Shown here piece after piece: positions 1 to 7,090 of a DNA stretch of 15,838 bases. The translations under genes and the position numbers were made by a program. The DNA comes from an uncultured Bacteroidota bacterium. Lineage in GTDB: Bacteria > Bacteroidota > Bacteroidia > Flavobacteriales > Schleiferiaceae. Positions within the stretch are counted from its first letter, which is position 1. Each line of letters opens with the position of its first letter. Under the pieces are notes generated by a model that was given only the letters and a program-made list of their open reading frames with translations, was not told where the DNA came from and made no database searches. Where the stretch lies: NCBI GenBank assembly GCA_913056475.1, contig CAJXMS010000015.1, forward strand, positions 1 to 15,838, written 5' to 3'.

Positions 1-309
1 GCCAAAGATATCGCCAAACTGATCGAAGATATCGTCCATGCTCATACCGCCGCCAAAGCCGCCGCCACCGCCGCCGGCGGCGCCTCCCATGCCGGCATGA
101 CCGAACTGATCATAGCGTTGGCGCTTTTGGGGGTCCGATAGTACTTCGTAGGCCTCCGCGGCTTCTTTGAATTTGGCTTCTGCTTCGGGGTCGTCCGGAT
201 TGCGGTCGGGGTGGTACTGCACCGCCATTTTCCGGTAAGCCTTCTTTATTTCCTGTTCGGAGGCATTTTTGGAAATACCTAATACCTCGTAATAGTCTCT
301 TTTTGCCAT
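1..309 (-). CDS. dnaJ: Chaperone protein DnaJ (HSP40), N-terminal part, cut by window edge
   Basis: Only the first 103 codons are present; the gene continues beyond position 1. The translation starts MAKRDYYEVLG and forms a J domain (residues about 4-70) with the HPD motif at residues 33-35, which stimulates the ATPase of DnaK. A glycine-rich G/F linker follows (from about residue 75), then the DDIFDQFGDIFG stretch typical of DnaJ. The zinc-finger and C-terminal substrate domains lie outside the window. The start lies 9 bp after the grpE stop on the same strand, so the two are almost certainly one operon in the order grpE-dnaJ. DnaJ delivers unfolded clients to DnaK in the cytoplasm. The J domain and the neighbouring grpE make the call secure. 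Confidence 0.97.
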   Translation of the reverse strand, partial: MAKRDYYEVLGISKNASEQEIKKAYRKMAVQYHPDRNPDDPEAEAKFKEAAEAYEVLSDPQKRQRYDQFGHAGMGGAAGGGGGGFGGGMSMDDIFDQFGDIFG

Positions 310-318
310 AAAATTGGT

Positions 319-954
319 TTATTCTCCCACCACTACCTTGGCGTAGCGGATAATTTTTTTGCCCAGGTAGTACCCTTTTTCGATTTCGTCTACCACTTTC
401 CCCTTCAGCTCTTCTTCCGGGGCCGGTATACGGGTGATGGCTTCCATGGTATCCAGGTCAAACTCCTTTTCCTTAGCGCTTTCCATGGGCTCCAGGCCTT
501 TTTGCTTAAGGGTGTGGACCAGTTTATTGTAGATTAGGCGGACGCCCTCGGCGGCTTCTTCCTCCATGTTTTCCAGCGCACGCTCAAAATCGTCTACCAC
601 GGGCAGCAAGGCTGTCATAAGGTCCTGATTGGCGCTGTCCAGCATCTCCACGCGCTCTTTGGCCGTTCTTTTTTTGTAGTTCTCGAATTCGGCAAAGGTG
701 CGCAAATGCTTGTCCTTCAGTTCCTGGACTTGCTTTTCCAAATTTTCTTTTTCGGAATCCTCCTGATCAGTCGTCTCTTCCGGGCTTGACTCAGGCGCTT
801 CCGCTTGCTCATTCTTCGGCGCAGCGGTGTCCTGTTCTTCCGGGCTTTTTTGCTCGGCAGCCTGCTTATCTTCAGGAGAAGCCTGGTTTTGGGCCTCTTC
901 CTGGGGATTTAGAGTTTCTTCTTCTTTATGGTTATGCTCCTCTTTATGGCTCAT
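319..954 (-). CDS. grpE: Nucleotide exchange factor GrpE
   Basis: This is the 211-residue nucleotide exchange factor that releases ADP from DnaK. I chose the ATG at 954 (MSHKEEHNHKEEE). The frame stays open upstream to 1155, but that stretch is arginine- and proline-rich with no GrpE character and would give an over-long protein. Residues 1 to about 65 are an acidic, Glu/Gln/Pro-rich, probably disordered tail. A long coiled coil follows (about 68-110, with LRTFAEFENYKKR). The C-terminal beta domain ends in the family signature around EKGYYLGKKIIRYAKVVVG. Where many GrpE proteins have His-Glu-Ala this one has Met-Glu-Ala. It stands first in the grpE-dnaJ operon. No CIRCE element is visible upstream. 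A 7-bp inverted repeat lies at 995-1024. Confidence 0.96.
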   Translation of the reverse strand: MSHKEEHNHKEEETLNPQEEAQNQASPEDKQAAEQKSPEEQDTAAPKNEQAEAPESSPEETTDQEDSEKENLEKQVQELKDKHLRTFAEFENYKKRTAKERVEMLDSANQDLMTALLPVVDDFERALENMEEEAAEGVRLIYNKLVHTLKQKGLEPMESAKEKEFDLDTMEAITRIPAPEEELKGKVVDEIEKGYYLGKKIIRYAKVVVGE

Positions 955-994
955 GCGTTCGGGGTTTGTTTCGCCTGCGGCGGCGCAAAAAATT

Positions 995-1024
995 TGCCAG
1001 GTGCTCTCTGGTGCCATCCTGGCA
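995..1024. promoter_or_regulatory. Inverted repeat TGCCAGG-N16-CCTGGCA upstream of grpE
   Basis: Perfect 7-bp arms separated by 16 bp lie 41 bp upstream of the grpE start, in the 231-bp divergent spacer between grpE and the acyltransferase gene. The arm spacing of about two helical turns would suit a dimeric regulator. It does not match CIRCE. No TAnnTTTG box is visible beside it on either strand, so a role as an operator is only a guess. Confidence 0.3.
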
Positions 1025-1033
1025 GTAAGTTTA

Positions 1034-1053
1034 GGCCCTGCGGGCCAAATGTG
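1034..1053 (+). repeat. Short hairpin repeat, copy A (GGCCC-TGC-GGGCC-AAATGTG)
   Basis: First of four copies of a short dispersed repeat. Five-bp complementary arms GGCCC/GGGCC enclose the loop TGC, and AAATGTG follows directly. This copy has the longest stem of the four and lies in the divergent spacer between grpE and the acyltransferase gene. The other copies are at 6402-6420 (minus), 10845-10863 (plus) and 12525-12542 (minus). Confidence 0.75.
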
Positions 1054-1185
1054 CATGGCGCTGCCGCCTGCGCCCGTCTTAAAGGCAGGGTTCGATTTTC
1101 GGCAGCGCCCGTTCTGTGTAAACTCAGTTTTAACAATGCGCCTTTTTTGGGTCATTAAGGAGAAGGGCAGTACCTTGCTTTTGCT

Positions 1186-2919
1186 ATGAGCTTAGTAGAC
1201 CAAAAAGACTTTGCCCGGGTGGTGCAGCTAGAGCGGCTGGGGCTAAAAAAACTCGCCAAACCCATCATGGATATCCTGCGCATTAGCGATATCAATGAAG
1301 TGTATCAGAAGTTTGAAGAACGTAATGGGGTGGCCTTTATCGACGCGGTACTGGATGAGTTTCGGGTGGATTTTGATTTTTACGAGGAAGAGCTCGAGCG
1401 TATTCCGAAAACGGGACCATTCATTACCGTGTCTAATCATCCCCTGGGGGGCATCGATGGGATTATCCTTATCAAGCTCATTACCCAGCGCCGCCCGGAT
1501 TACAAAGTGATGGCCAACTTCCTGCTGCAAAGGGTAGCGCCTCTTCAGGATTATTTCCTACCCGTAAATCCATTTGATAATAAGGCTTACGCCAGTAGCT
1601 ACAGCGGCTTAAAGGCTGGTATGGCGCAGCTTAAGGCGGGCGCGCCCCTGGGTATCTTTCCGGCCGGGGAGGTGAGTACCTATCAGTTTGAGCAGCGCAA
1701 AATAACGGATAAGCCCTGGGAAGAAGGGGCCCTACGCCTTATCCAGAAAATGGAAGTACCGGTAGTACCGGTGTATTTCCAAGCGCGCAACAGCGCCTTT
1801 TTTTACTTACTATCCCTATTGCACCCCACTTTACGAACGGCCAAACTTCCCTCCGAAATACGGCAGCAAAAAAACAAAAGCATTCGCCTGCGCATCGGCC
1901 GGCCTATAGGTCTGCGGGAGCAGCAGGGCTACCCCGCGCTGGAACATTACGGGGCCTTTTTGCGTCAGCGTACTTATCTCTTACGGCAGGCCCTGCCGCC
2001 CCGGCGCAACCTCATGAATCCGGTAAGACCACCGGAGCAAGAGCCCCTGGCGGAGGCTACAGAGCAACAAGCCCTTCAGCGCGAAGTTGAGCAGCTGGAG
2101 GCCACCGGTAAAAAGCTTATAGAACATAAGCATTACGCTCTTTATTGGGCCACTGCTGAGGATATTCAGGCTCTTTTGCGGGAATTGGGGCGTTTGCGAG
2201 AGGGAACTTTCCGGGCCATCGGGGAAGGGACCAACCGCCCGCTGGACCTGGATCATTTCGATTACCATTATCATCATCTTATTCTTTGGGACCGCCGAGC
2301 CTCGGCGGTGGCAGGAGCTTACCGGCTGGGAATGGGGCCAGCCATCTATCAAAAGTTTGGGATTAATGGCTTCTACGCGGCCTCTCTTTTTAAAATTAAG
2401 AAGCCCGCCCGGTCCCTTCTGGCGCAGTCACTGGAGCTGGGCCGGGCCTTTATTGTTCCCGAACATCAACAACAGCCCATGCCCCTCTTTCTGCTATGGA
2501 AGGGCATTACCGCAGTGCTGCGCCGGCATCCGGAGCTTAAATTCATCAGTGGGTGTGCCAGCATAAGCAATCGCTACGCCCCATTTAGCAAGTCGCTCAT
2601 GGTCCAGTTCTTGCTCAAAAATTACGGAGACGGCCAGCTGGCTAAGTTTATTAAACCCCGTAAGGCTTTCAAGGCTAAGCTCAAGAAGGAGTATCAAAAG
2701 CTGGTGCTGGAAAGCACCGCTGGGGATATCTCCAGGATAGACCGCCTCATTAGTGACCTCGAGCCCGATAATAAAGCCATTCCCGTGCTGATCAAAAAGT
2801 ACCTCAAGCAGAACGCCAGGCTGGTATGCTTCAATGTGGACCCATTGTTTAATGATTCTTTGGACGGCTTCATGTACATCCATGTGCAGGACTTACCGGA
2901 AGAAACCCGTCAGCGTTGA
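1186..2919 (+). CDS. OlsF-like bifunctional lipid acyltransferase (PlsC domain + GNAT/hemolysin-type domain)
   Basis: A 577-residue protein made of two acyltransferase halves. The N-terminal half (about 60-270) is PlsC/LPLAT-like, with SNHPLGGIDG at 83-92 (catalytic His85, and an Asp91 five residues on) and IFPAGE at 157-162 as the phosphate-binding motif. The C-terminal half (about 310-560) resembles the OlsB/hemolysin-type GNAT domain, with FRAIGEGTNRPLDLDHFD near 342-359 and AGAYRLG near 376-382. This order matches OlsF of Serratia and Flavobacterium. There the C-terminal half N-acylates ornithine and the N-terminal half O-acylates the lyso-lipid, giving a phosphate-free aminolipid. The acceptor here could be ornithine, glycine or another amino acid; the sequence does not decide. 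No signal peptide is seen; a membrane-associated cytoplasmic enzyme is expected. The stop lies 3 bp from the stop of the convergent deacetylase-family gene. Confidence 0.82.
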   Translation: MSLVDQKDFARVVQLERLGLKKLAKPIMDILRISDINEVYQKFEERNGVAFIDAVLDEFRVDFDFYEEELERIPKTGPFITVSNHPLGGIDGIILIKLITQRRPDYKVMANFLLQRVAPLQDYFLPVNPFDNKAYASSYSGLKAGMAQLKAGAPLGIFPAGEVSTYQFEQRKITDKPWEEGALRLIQKMEVPVVPVYFQARNSAFFYLLSLLHPTLRTAKLPSEIRQQKNKSIRLRIGRPIGLREQQGYPALEHYGAFLRQRTYLLRQALPPRRNLMNPVRPPEQEPLAEATEQQALQREVEQLEATGKKLIEHKHYALYWATAEDIQALLRELGRLREGTFRAIGEGTNRPLDLDHFDYHYHHLILWDRRASAVAGAYRLGMGPAIYQKFGINGFYAASLFKIKKPARSLLAQSLELGRAFIVPEHQQQPMPLFLLWKGITAVLRRHPELKFISGCASISNRYAPFSKSLMVQFLLKNYGDGQLAKFIKPRKAFKAKLKKEYQKLVLESTAGDISRIDRLISDLEPDNKAIPVLIKKYLKQNARLVCFNVDPLFNDSLDGFMYIHVQDLPEETRQR

Positions 2920-2922
2920 GTC

Positions 2923-3825
2923 TTAAAACCAAATTTCCTGGGCCAGGCGAAAAGTCTGGGCGTGGGCATTGATAATTTGCGCCAGGCTACGGCTGTAGCC
3001 TCCGCCCATGGATATGGCTACCGGTATGTCATTTTGCCGGCAGGCTTTAAGTACTATCTCATCCCGCTGCCGGCAGCCGTCCAGGCTCATTCCCAAGCGG
3101 CCCAGTTTATCACCGGCCAGGACATCTACGCCGCTTTGGAAAAAGATAAAATCGGGTGCCACCTGGTCCAAGAGAGCGGGAAGGGTTTCCCGTAATTGCT
3201 TCAGGTAGGTGGCATCGTCACAGCCGTCTGGAAGGGCCACATCCAGATCACTTTTTTCCTTTTTGAGCGGATAGTTTTTGGCCCCGTGCATGGAAAAGGT
3301 AAAAACCCGCTCTTCTTTTTCCATGATTTGGGCGGAGCCGTTGCCCTGGTGCACGTCCAGGTCTACCAAAAGGATTTGCCGGGCCAGGCCTTCATCCAGG
3401 AGCCAGTGGGCGGCTATGGCCATATCGTTGAGCAGGCAAAAGCCCTCTCCGTGATCGGTGTAGGCATGATGGGTACCCCCGGCAATATTCATAGCCACGC
3501 CGTACTGTAGGGCATAGCGGGCTATTTCGATGGTGCCCTGATTGATGGTTCTTTCCCGTTCTACCAGGGCCGGACTAAGGGGGAAGCCGGTACGGCGTTC
3601 TTCCCGGCGGCTGAGCTGCTGGTGTTTAAGCTTTTCCCAGTAAGAAGCCTGGTGGGTGCGCAAGATCTGCGCTTCGGAAAGGAGTCCCGGGGCAAAAAAA
3701 TTGGCCTCGTCACAGGTTCCTTCGTGTACGAGTTGCTCAGGTAGGAGGGAGTATTTGGCCATCGGGAAGCGATGACCATCCGGCAAGGGATGGTGATAAA
3801 GTGGCGCGTAGGCGATCTTAAGCAT
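2923..3825 (-). CDS. Histone deacetylase family protein (bacterial, class IV / HDAC11-like)
   Basis: A 300-residue zinc-dependent deacylase of the arginase/deacetylase fold. Numbered from the ATG at 3825 (MLKIAYAPLYHHPLP), the catalytic His pair is in GGTHHA (His119, His120). Zinc ligands are Asp157 and His159 in DLDVHQGNG, and Asp234 in SGVD. The transition-state Tyr277 is in MGGGY. An in-frame ATG at 3837 would add four residues; the chosen start matches the usual family N-terminus. Its length and the DLDVHQGNG motif suit the short class IV/AcuC-like bacterial proteins, which are cytoplasmic. Substrates could be acetylated proteins, polyamines or longer acyl groups; this cannot be told from sequence. 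It lies 62 bp downstream of pheT on the same strand and may be cotranscribed. Confidence 0.9.
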   Translation of the reverse strand: MLKIAYAPLYHHPLPDGHRFPMAKYSLLPEQLVHEGTCDEANFFAPGLLSEAQILRTHQASYWEKLKHQQLSRREERRTGFPLSPALVERERTINQGTIEIARYALQYGVAMNIAGGTHHAYTDHGEGFCLLNDMAIAAHWLLDEGLARQILLVDLDVHQGNGSAQIMEKEERVFTFSMHGAKNYPLKKEKSDLDVALPDGCDDATYLKQLRETLPALLDQVAPDFIFFQSGVDVLAGDKLGRLGMSLDGCRQRDEIVLKACRQNDIPVAISMGGGYSRSLAQIINAHAQTFRLAQEIWF

Positions 3826-3887
3826 GATGGGAACCATTCAAGGTATCCGGCGCAAGCTTTTAGGGCAATGAGGAAACAGCAAGTCCT

Positions 3888-6308
3888 CTAGCGCAGCTGG
3901 GCACCACATTGTTTTTCCAGGGCGGTTTGAATGTTGGCCATGGTCTTTTCCACCTGCTTTTCATGGAGGGTTTTAGCGGGATCCTGGAGCACAAAGCGCA
4001 GGGCGTAGGACTTTTTGCCAGGGGGAAGCTTATCTCCTTCGTACACATCAAAGAGGGATACCGCCTGCAGGATTTTCCTTTCTGCCTGCCGGGCGGCCTG
4101 TTGGAGCTGATCGTAAGAGACCTCTTGATCTACCAGCAAGGCCAGGTCGCGCCGTACTGCTGGGAAGCGGGGGAGCTCTTGGAAAAGGGGCTGCCCGGGC
4201 CCGGCTTGCTGGCTAAGGACGTCCCAGTAAAACTCCAAGTAATAAACCGCTTGCTCCAGCTCGTGTGCTTGGAGAAGAGGAACGCTTACCTGGCCCATAC
4301 GTCCCAGTTTGCGCTTGCCCTGGCGAAATTCCAGAGCAGGGCTAAAGGCAGGATGCTCAAGCACTTTTTCCTTGGGATTATCGATGCCCAGGGCCGAGAG
4401 GACTGCTTGGGCTTCCGCTTTGAGGGTGAAAAAGTCGGCGGCTTGGTCATCATTACGCCAGTTTTCGGGGTCTTCCCGGCCGGTAATCCAAAGAGCCAGG
4501 ACAGGTTTTTCCTGATAGCCATCGGGATATTGCTGGTACTGACGCCCCCATTCAAAAAGGCGGAGATCGTTCTGTTGGCGTCGTACATTGTAGGCGATGG
4601 TAGCCAATCCACCCGGTAAAAGGCTCTGGCGAAGCACGTTCAGGTCCTGGCTCAGGGGATTGAGCATGTAGACGGATTGCTGATCGCTAAAGCCAAATTT
4701 TTCGAAATAGCGGCTGGCGGTGAGGGAGTTGTTGATAATTTCCTGGAAGCCTCGCGCCCGGAGTCCCTCAGATAGTCGGTTTTCGAGCTGTAGCCCGGGC
4801 TTTTCTTCGGTAGCCGAAAGGCTGATGCGCATTTGCGCGGGCGGTTTTACCGCATTGAAACCGTAGATGCGTAGGATCTCTTCGCATACATCGGCCGGGC
4901 GGCTTACGTCGTGGCGGTAGAGGGGAATTTCCAGGTGCCAGTCCCGGCCGTTTTCAGCGGTGATGCGGATATCGAGCCAATGTAAAATGGAACGTACCAT
5001 TTCGCCGGGAATTTCCTGGCCAATGAGACGGCGGAGATAATCCAAATTTAGGGTTACTTCTTGCGGCTTGGGGCTCTGGGTTTTCTCTTCCCGGATGGTC
5101 ATCGCTACGGAGCCCCCCGCGAGCTCCTGGATGAGTAAGGCGGCCCGCTTGAGCACGTAGAGGCTTAGTTCCGGGTCTATGCCGCGCTCGTAACGAAAGG
5201 AAGCGTCGGTGTTCAGGGCATGGCGCTTGGCACTCTTCCGCACGTGAACGGGATCAAAGCGGGCTGACTCTAAGAAGACATGACGGGTATCTGCCGTTAC
5301 CCCACTATCGATGCCGCCCATAACGCCGGCCAAAACCAGCGGCCGCTGGGCATCGCTTACGGTAAGATCCTGGGCGTCCAGTTTTCTTTCCTTGCCGTCA
5401 AGGGTAGTAAAGGGGGTGCCCGCCGGCCATTTTTTGATCTGAATGCTTTGGCCGTGGATGCGCTCAGCGTCAAAGGCGTGGAGGGGGTGTCCCGTTTCGT
5501 GCAGGAGGTAATTGGTAATGTCCACCACGTTGTTGACGGGCTGAAGCCCTATGGCCCGCAGGCGGTTTTGCAGCCAGGAAGGGGAGGCCCCTATCTGGAC
5601 GTCCCGGATCACCGTACCCGCGTAAAAATGGCAGGCGGCATCGCCTATTTGAATATCGATGGGCATGGCATTCCCTTCCTCTACAAAATGAGCTACGGAA
5701 GGGCGATTGAGCGCAGGTGGGTCCATCTCATAGCGCAGGAGGGCGGCGCGGAGATCGCGGGCCACCCCGTAATGGCTGATGGCGTCGGTCCGGTTGGGGG
5801 TAAGCCCTATTTCAAATACTTGATCGCTTTCCAGCTCAAAGTAGCGGGCGGCCGGGGTGCCAGGGGCGGGCTTTCCGTCTAAAACCAGGATACCTTCATG
5901 GCCGGGGCCCAGGTTTAATTCTTTTTCCGAACAGATCATGCCCTCGGACACTTCGCCCCGAAGCTTACTTTTTTTAATGGTAAAGGGGCCTTCTTCCGTA
6001 GGGAGTTCGGTGCCCACGGTGGCCACGGCCACATCTTGTCCTTCGGCTACATTGGGGGCGCCGCACACGATTTGTACCGGCGTCTCCTGCCCCAGATCCA
6101 CCTGGGTCAATTGAAGTTTATCGGCATTGGGATGGGCTTCGCAGCGAAGGATACGTCCCGTTACCACGCCTCGAAGGCCTCCGGGTACGGCGTCGATCGT
6201 TTCCAGGCCCTCTACCTCCAGGCCAGTGTGGGTAAGCAGCTCGGCTACTTTTTCGGCCGGTAAATCGATGGGCAGGTATTGGCGCAGCCAGGCGTAGGAG
6301 ATCTTCAT
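3888..6308 (-). CDS. pheT: Phenylalanine--tRNA ligase beta subunit
   Basis: Complete 806-residue beta subunit of the alpha2-beta2 enzyme that charges tRNA-Phe. The start MKISYAWLRQYLP is the classic PheT N-terminus. Domains in order: tRNA-binding OB fold (about 40-150, with GRILRCEAHPNADKLQ at 51-66), B3/B4 editing domain (about 210-380), B5 domain (about 410-480), a catalytic-like core (about 490-690), and the anticodon-binding FDX-ACB domain (about 714-806, from RFPAVRRDLALLVD). The length is normal for bacteria. pheS is not next to it in this window. A TACCTTTG promoter box lies 25 bp upstream. The deacetylase-family gene follows downstream. Confidence 0.98.
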   Translation of the reverse strand: MKISYAWLRQYLPIDLPAEKVAELLTHTGLEVEGLETIDAVPGGLRGVVTGRILRCEAHPNADKLQLTQVDLGQETPVQIVCGAPNVAEGQDVAVATVGTELPTEEGPFTIKKSKLRGEVSEGMICSEKELNLGPGHEGILVLDGKPAPGTPAARYFELESDQVFEIGLTPNRTDAISHYGVARDLRAALLRYEMDPPALNRPSVAHFVEEGNAMPIDIQIGDAACHFYAGTVIRDVQIGASPSWLQNRLRAIGLQPVNNVVDITNYLLHETGHPLHAFDAERIHGQSIQIKKWPAGTPFTTLDGKERKLDAQDLTVSDAQRPLVLAGVMGGIDSGVTADTRHVFLESARFDPVHVRKSAKRHALNTDASFRYERGIDPELSLYVLKRAALLIQELAGGSVAMTIREEKTQSPKPQEVTLNLDYLRRLIGQEIPGEMVRSILHWLDIRITAENGRDWHLEIPLYRHDVSRPADVCEEILRIYGFNAVKPPAQMRISLSATEEKPGLQLENRLSEGLRARGFQEIINNSLTASRYFEKFGFSDQQSVYMLNPLSQDLNVLRQSLLPGGLATIAYNVRRQQNDLRLFEWGRQYQQYPDGYQEKPVLALWITGREDPENWRNDDQAADFFTLKAEAQAVLSALGIDNPKEKVLEHPAFSPALEFRQGKRKLGRMGQVSVPLLQAHELEQAVYYLEFYWDVLSQQAGPGQPLFQELPRFPAVRRDLALLVDQEVSYDQLQQAARQAERKILQAVSLFDVYEGDKLPPGKKSYALRFVLQDPAKTLHEKQVEKTMANIQTALEKQCGAQLR

Positions 6309-6333
6309 GCGGACAGCTTTTTAGCAAAGGCCG

Positions 6334-6341
6334 CAAAGGTA
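6334..6341 (-). promoter_or_regulatory. Bacteroidota -7 box TACCTTTG for pheT
   Basis: On the minus strand TACCTTTG matches the Bacteroidota -7 consensus TAnnTTTG, ending 25 bp before the pheT ATG. No TTG is found 17-23 bp upstream, so the -33 part is weak or absent. The same octamer stands at the equivalent place before the thioredoxin-fold gene (7005-7012). A small inverted repeat (6348-6363) lies just upstream. Confidence 0.6.
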
Positions 6342-6347
6342 GGTTTT

Positions 6348-6363
6348 CTCCCTTTTTTGGGAG
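6348..6363. promoter_or_regulatory. Inverted repeat CTCCC-TTTTTT-GGGAG in the pheT promoter
   Basis: Five-bp arms flank a run of six T. The element sits six bp upstream of the pheT -7 box, where the promoter spacer would be. It could be an operator, or a chance feature of this short GC-rich spacer. It is upstream of the predicted start site, so it is not a leader attenuator. Confidence 0.25.
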
Positions 6364-6401
6364 GAGCGTCAAAGCTTGATTCCGCTTCCGGCCGCGCGGT
6401 T

Positions 6402-6420
6402 CACATTTGGCCGGCAGGCC
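6402..6420 (-). repeat. Short hairpin repeat, copy B (GGCC-TGCC-GGCC-AAATGTG)
   Basis: Second copy of the short dispersed repeat, on the minus strand, between the stop of the thioredoxin-fold gene and the start of pheT. Stem GGCC/GGCC, loop TGCC, then AAATGTG. It stands 20 bp after the stop codon of the upstream gene, a position open to a role at the transcript's 3' end, but no T run follows. Confidence 0.75.
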
Positions 6421-6439
6421 CAGCAAAACCGATACTTAC

Positions 6440-6982
6440 TTAGGGCACCAGCCGGTGGTCGTAGTTGGTGCGGTACTGCTTAAAGGGCTGGGTTTTGTAG
6501 TGGCCTTCGCCCATGTAGGTAATGATGGTCTCGAAGTTTTTGGGCCCCTGATACCCGGGTATGGGCTGGATGAGCTTGAGCTGGGCGTCGAGAAATACCA
6601 CCGTGGGGTAGGAAAGCTTGCCTTTGAGTAGCTGAGCGGGCAGCTCGTGATAGCCCCGGCGCCCGCGGGGTACGTAGCCGTAGGATTGGCCCCGGAAGGT
6701 GATGCTGTCGCGCTCTTCGCCGTCCAGTTTTACGGCGTAAAAATTTTCGTTGACATACCGGGCGATGCCGGGATGCTGGAAGGTGGCGGCGTCCATCTTT
6801 TTGCACCAGCCGCACCAGTCGGTGTAAACGTCGATCACCACCGGACGGGGTTCTTTTCGGGCGGCTTTTTGGGCTTCTTCAATACTCATCCAATCAATAC
6901 CTTCATTATGGGCCTGGGCCAAAAGTGGACTGGGCGCAAGCATCAATAAGGCGAGGCTAAAAAGTAAGAACCGTAAGGACAT
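6440..6982 (-). CDS. Secreted thioredoxin-fold protein with CGWC active site
   Basis: A 180-residue protein with an N-terminal signal peptide (basic start, hydrophobic residues 5-20, likely cleavage after Ala-Gln-Ala at 22-24). The thioredoxin-like domain (about 35-150) has the redox pair Cys57/Cys60 in DWCGWCKKM and the usual cis-proline in SYPT (Pro126). It resembles the single-domain thioredoxin_7/DUF255-type proteins common in Bacteroidota, which act as thiol-disulfide oxidoreductases in the periplasm; the substrate is unknown. The C-terminus (YMGEGHYKTQPFKQY) is a common tail in this group. The ATG at 6982 was chosen because it gives a clean signal peptide and a TACCTTTG box stands 22 bp upstream. 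It lies upstream of pheT on the same strand, but pheT appears to have its own promoter. Confidence 0.9.
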   Translation of the reverse strand: MSLRFLLFSLALLMLAPSPLLAQAHNEGIDWMSIEEAQKAARKEPRPVVIDVYTDWCGWCKKMDAATFQHPGIARYVNENFYAVKLDGEERDSITFRGQSYGYVPRGRRGYHELPAQLLKGKLSYPTVVFLDAQLKLIQPIPGYQGPKNFETIITYMGEGHYKTQPFKQYRTNYDHRLVP

Positions 6983-7004
6983 ACATGCTATTTTAAAAGG
7001 ATTA

Positions 7005-7012
7005 CAAAGGTA
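7005..7012 (-). promoter_or_regulatory. Bacteroidota -7 box TACCTTTG for the thioredoxin-fold gene
   Basis: A minus-strand TACCTTTG matches TAnnTTTG and ends 22 bp before the ATG at 6982, which leaves a very short 5' leader. No convincing TTG -33 element is seen at the expected distance. The octamer is identical to the box before pheT. Confidence 0.6.
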
Positions 7013-7090
7013 AAGCTTGTGGCTTGAGCAGAAGCGTCTTCCAGGCGACCAGCGGAAGCCGGTTCTTTGGCGGCTTTGTATTTTGGCCGC

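Noticed and set aside
45..90. Short GCC/CCG-rich tandem-like run
   Set aside because: It is the glycine codons of the DnaJ G/F linker read on the opposite strand, not a separate repeat.
955..1155. N-terminal extension of grpE to an upstream start at 1155
   Set aside because: The 67 extra residues are unlike any GrpE N-terminus and contain an inverted repeat and hairpin repeat copy A. The ATG at 954 gives a normal-length protein.
7067..7090. TTG start of the aminopeptidase eight codons upstream
   Set aside because: It uses a rare start codon and would move the signal peptide inward; the ATG at 7091 gives a regular signal peptide.
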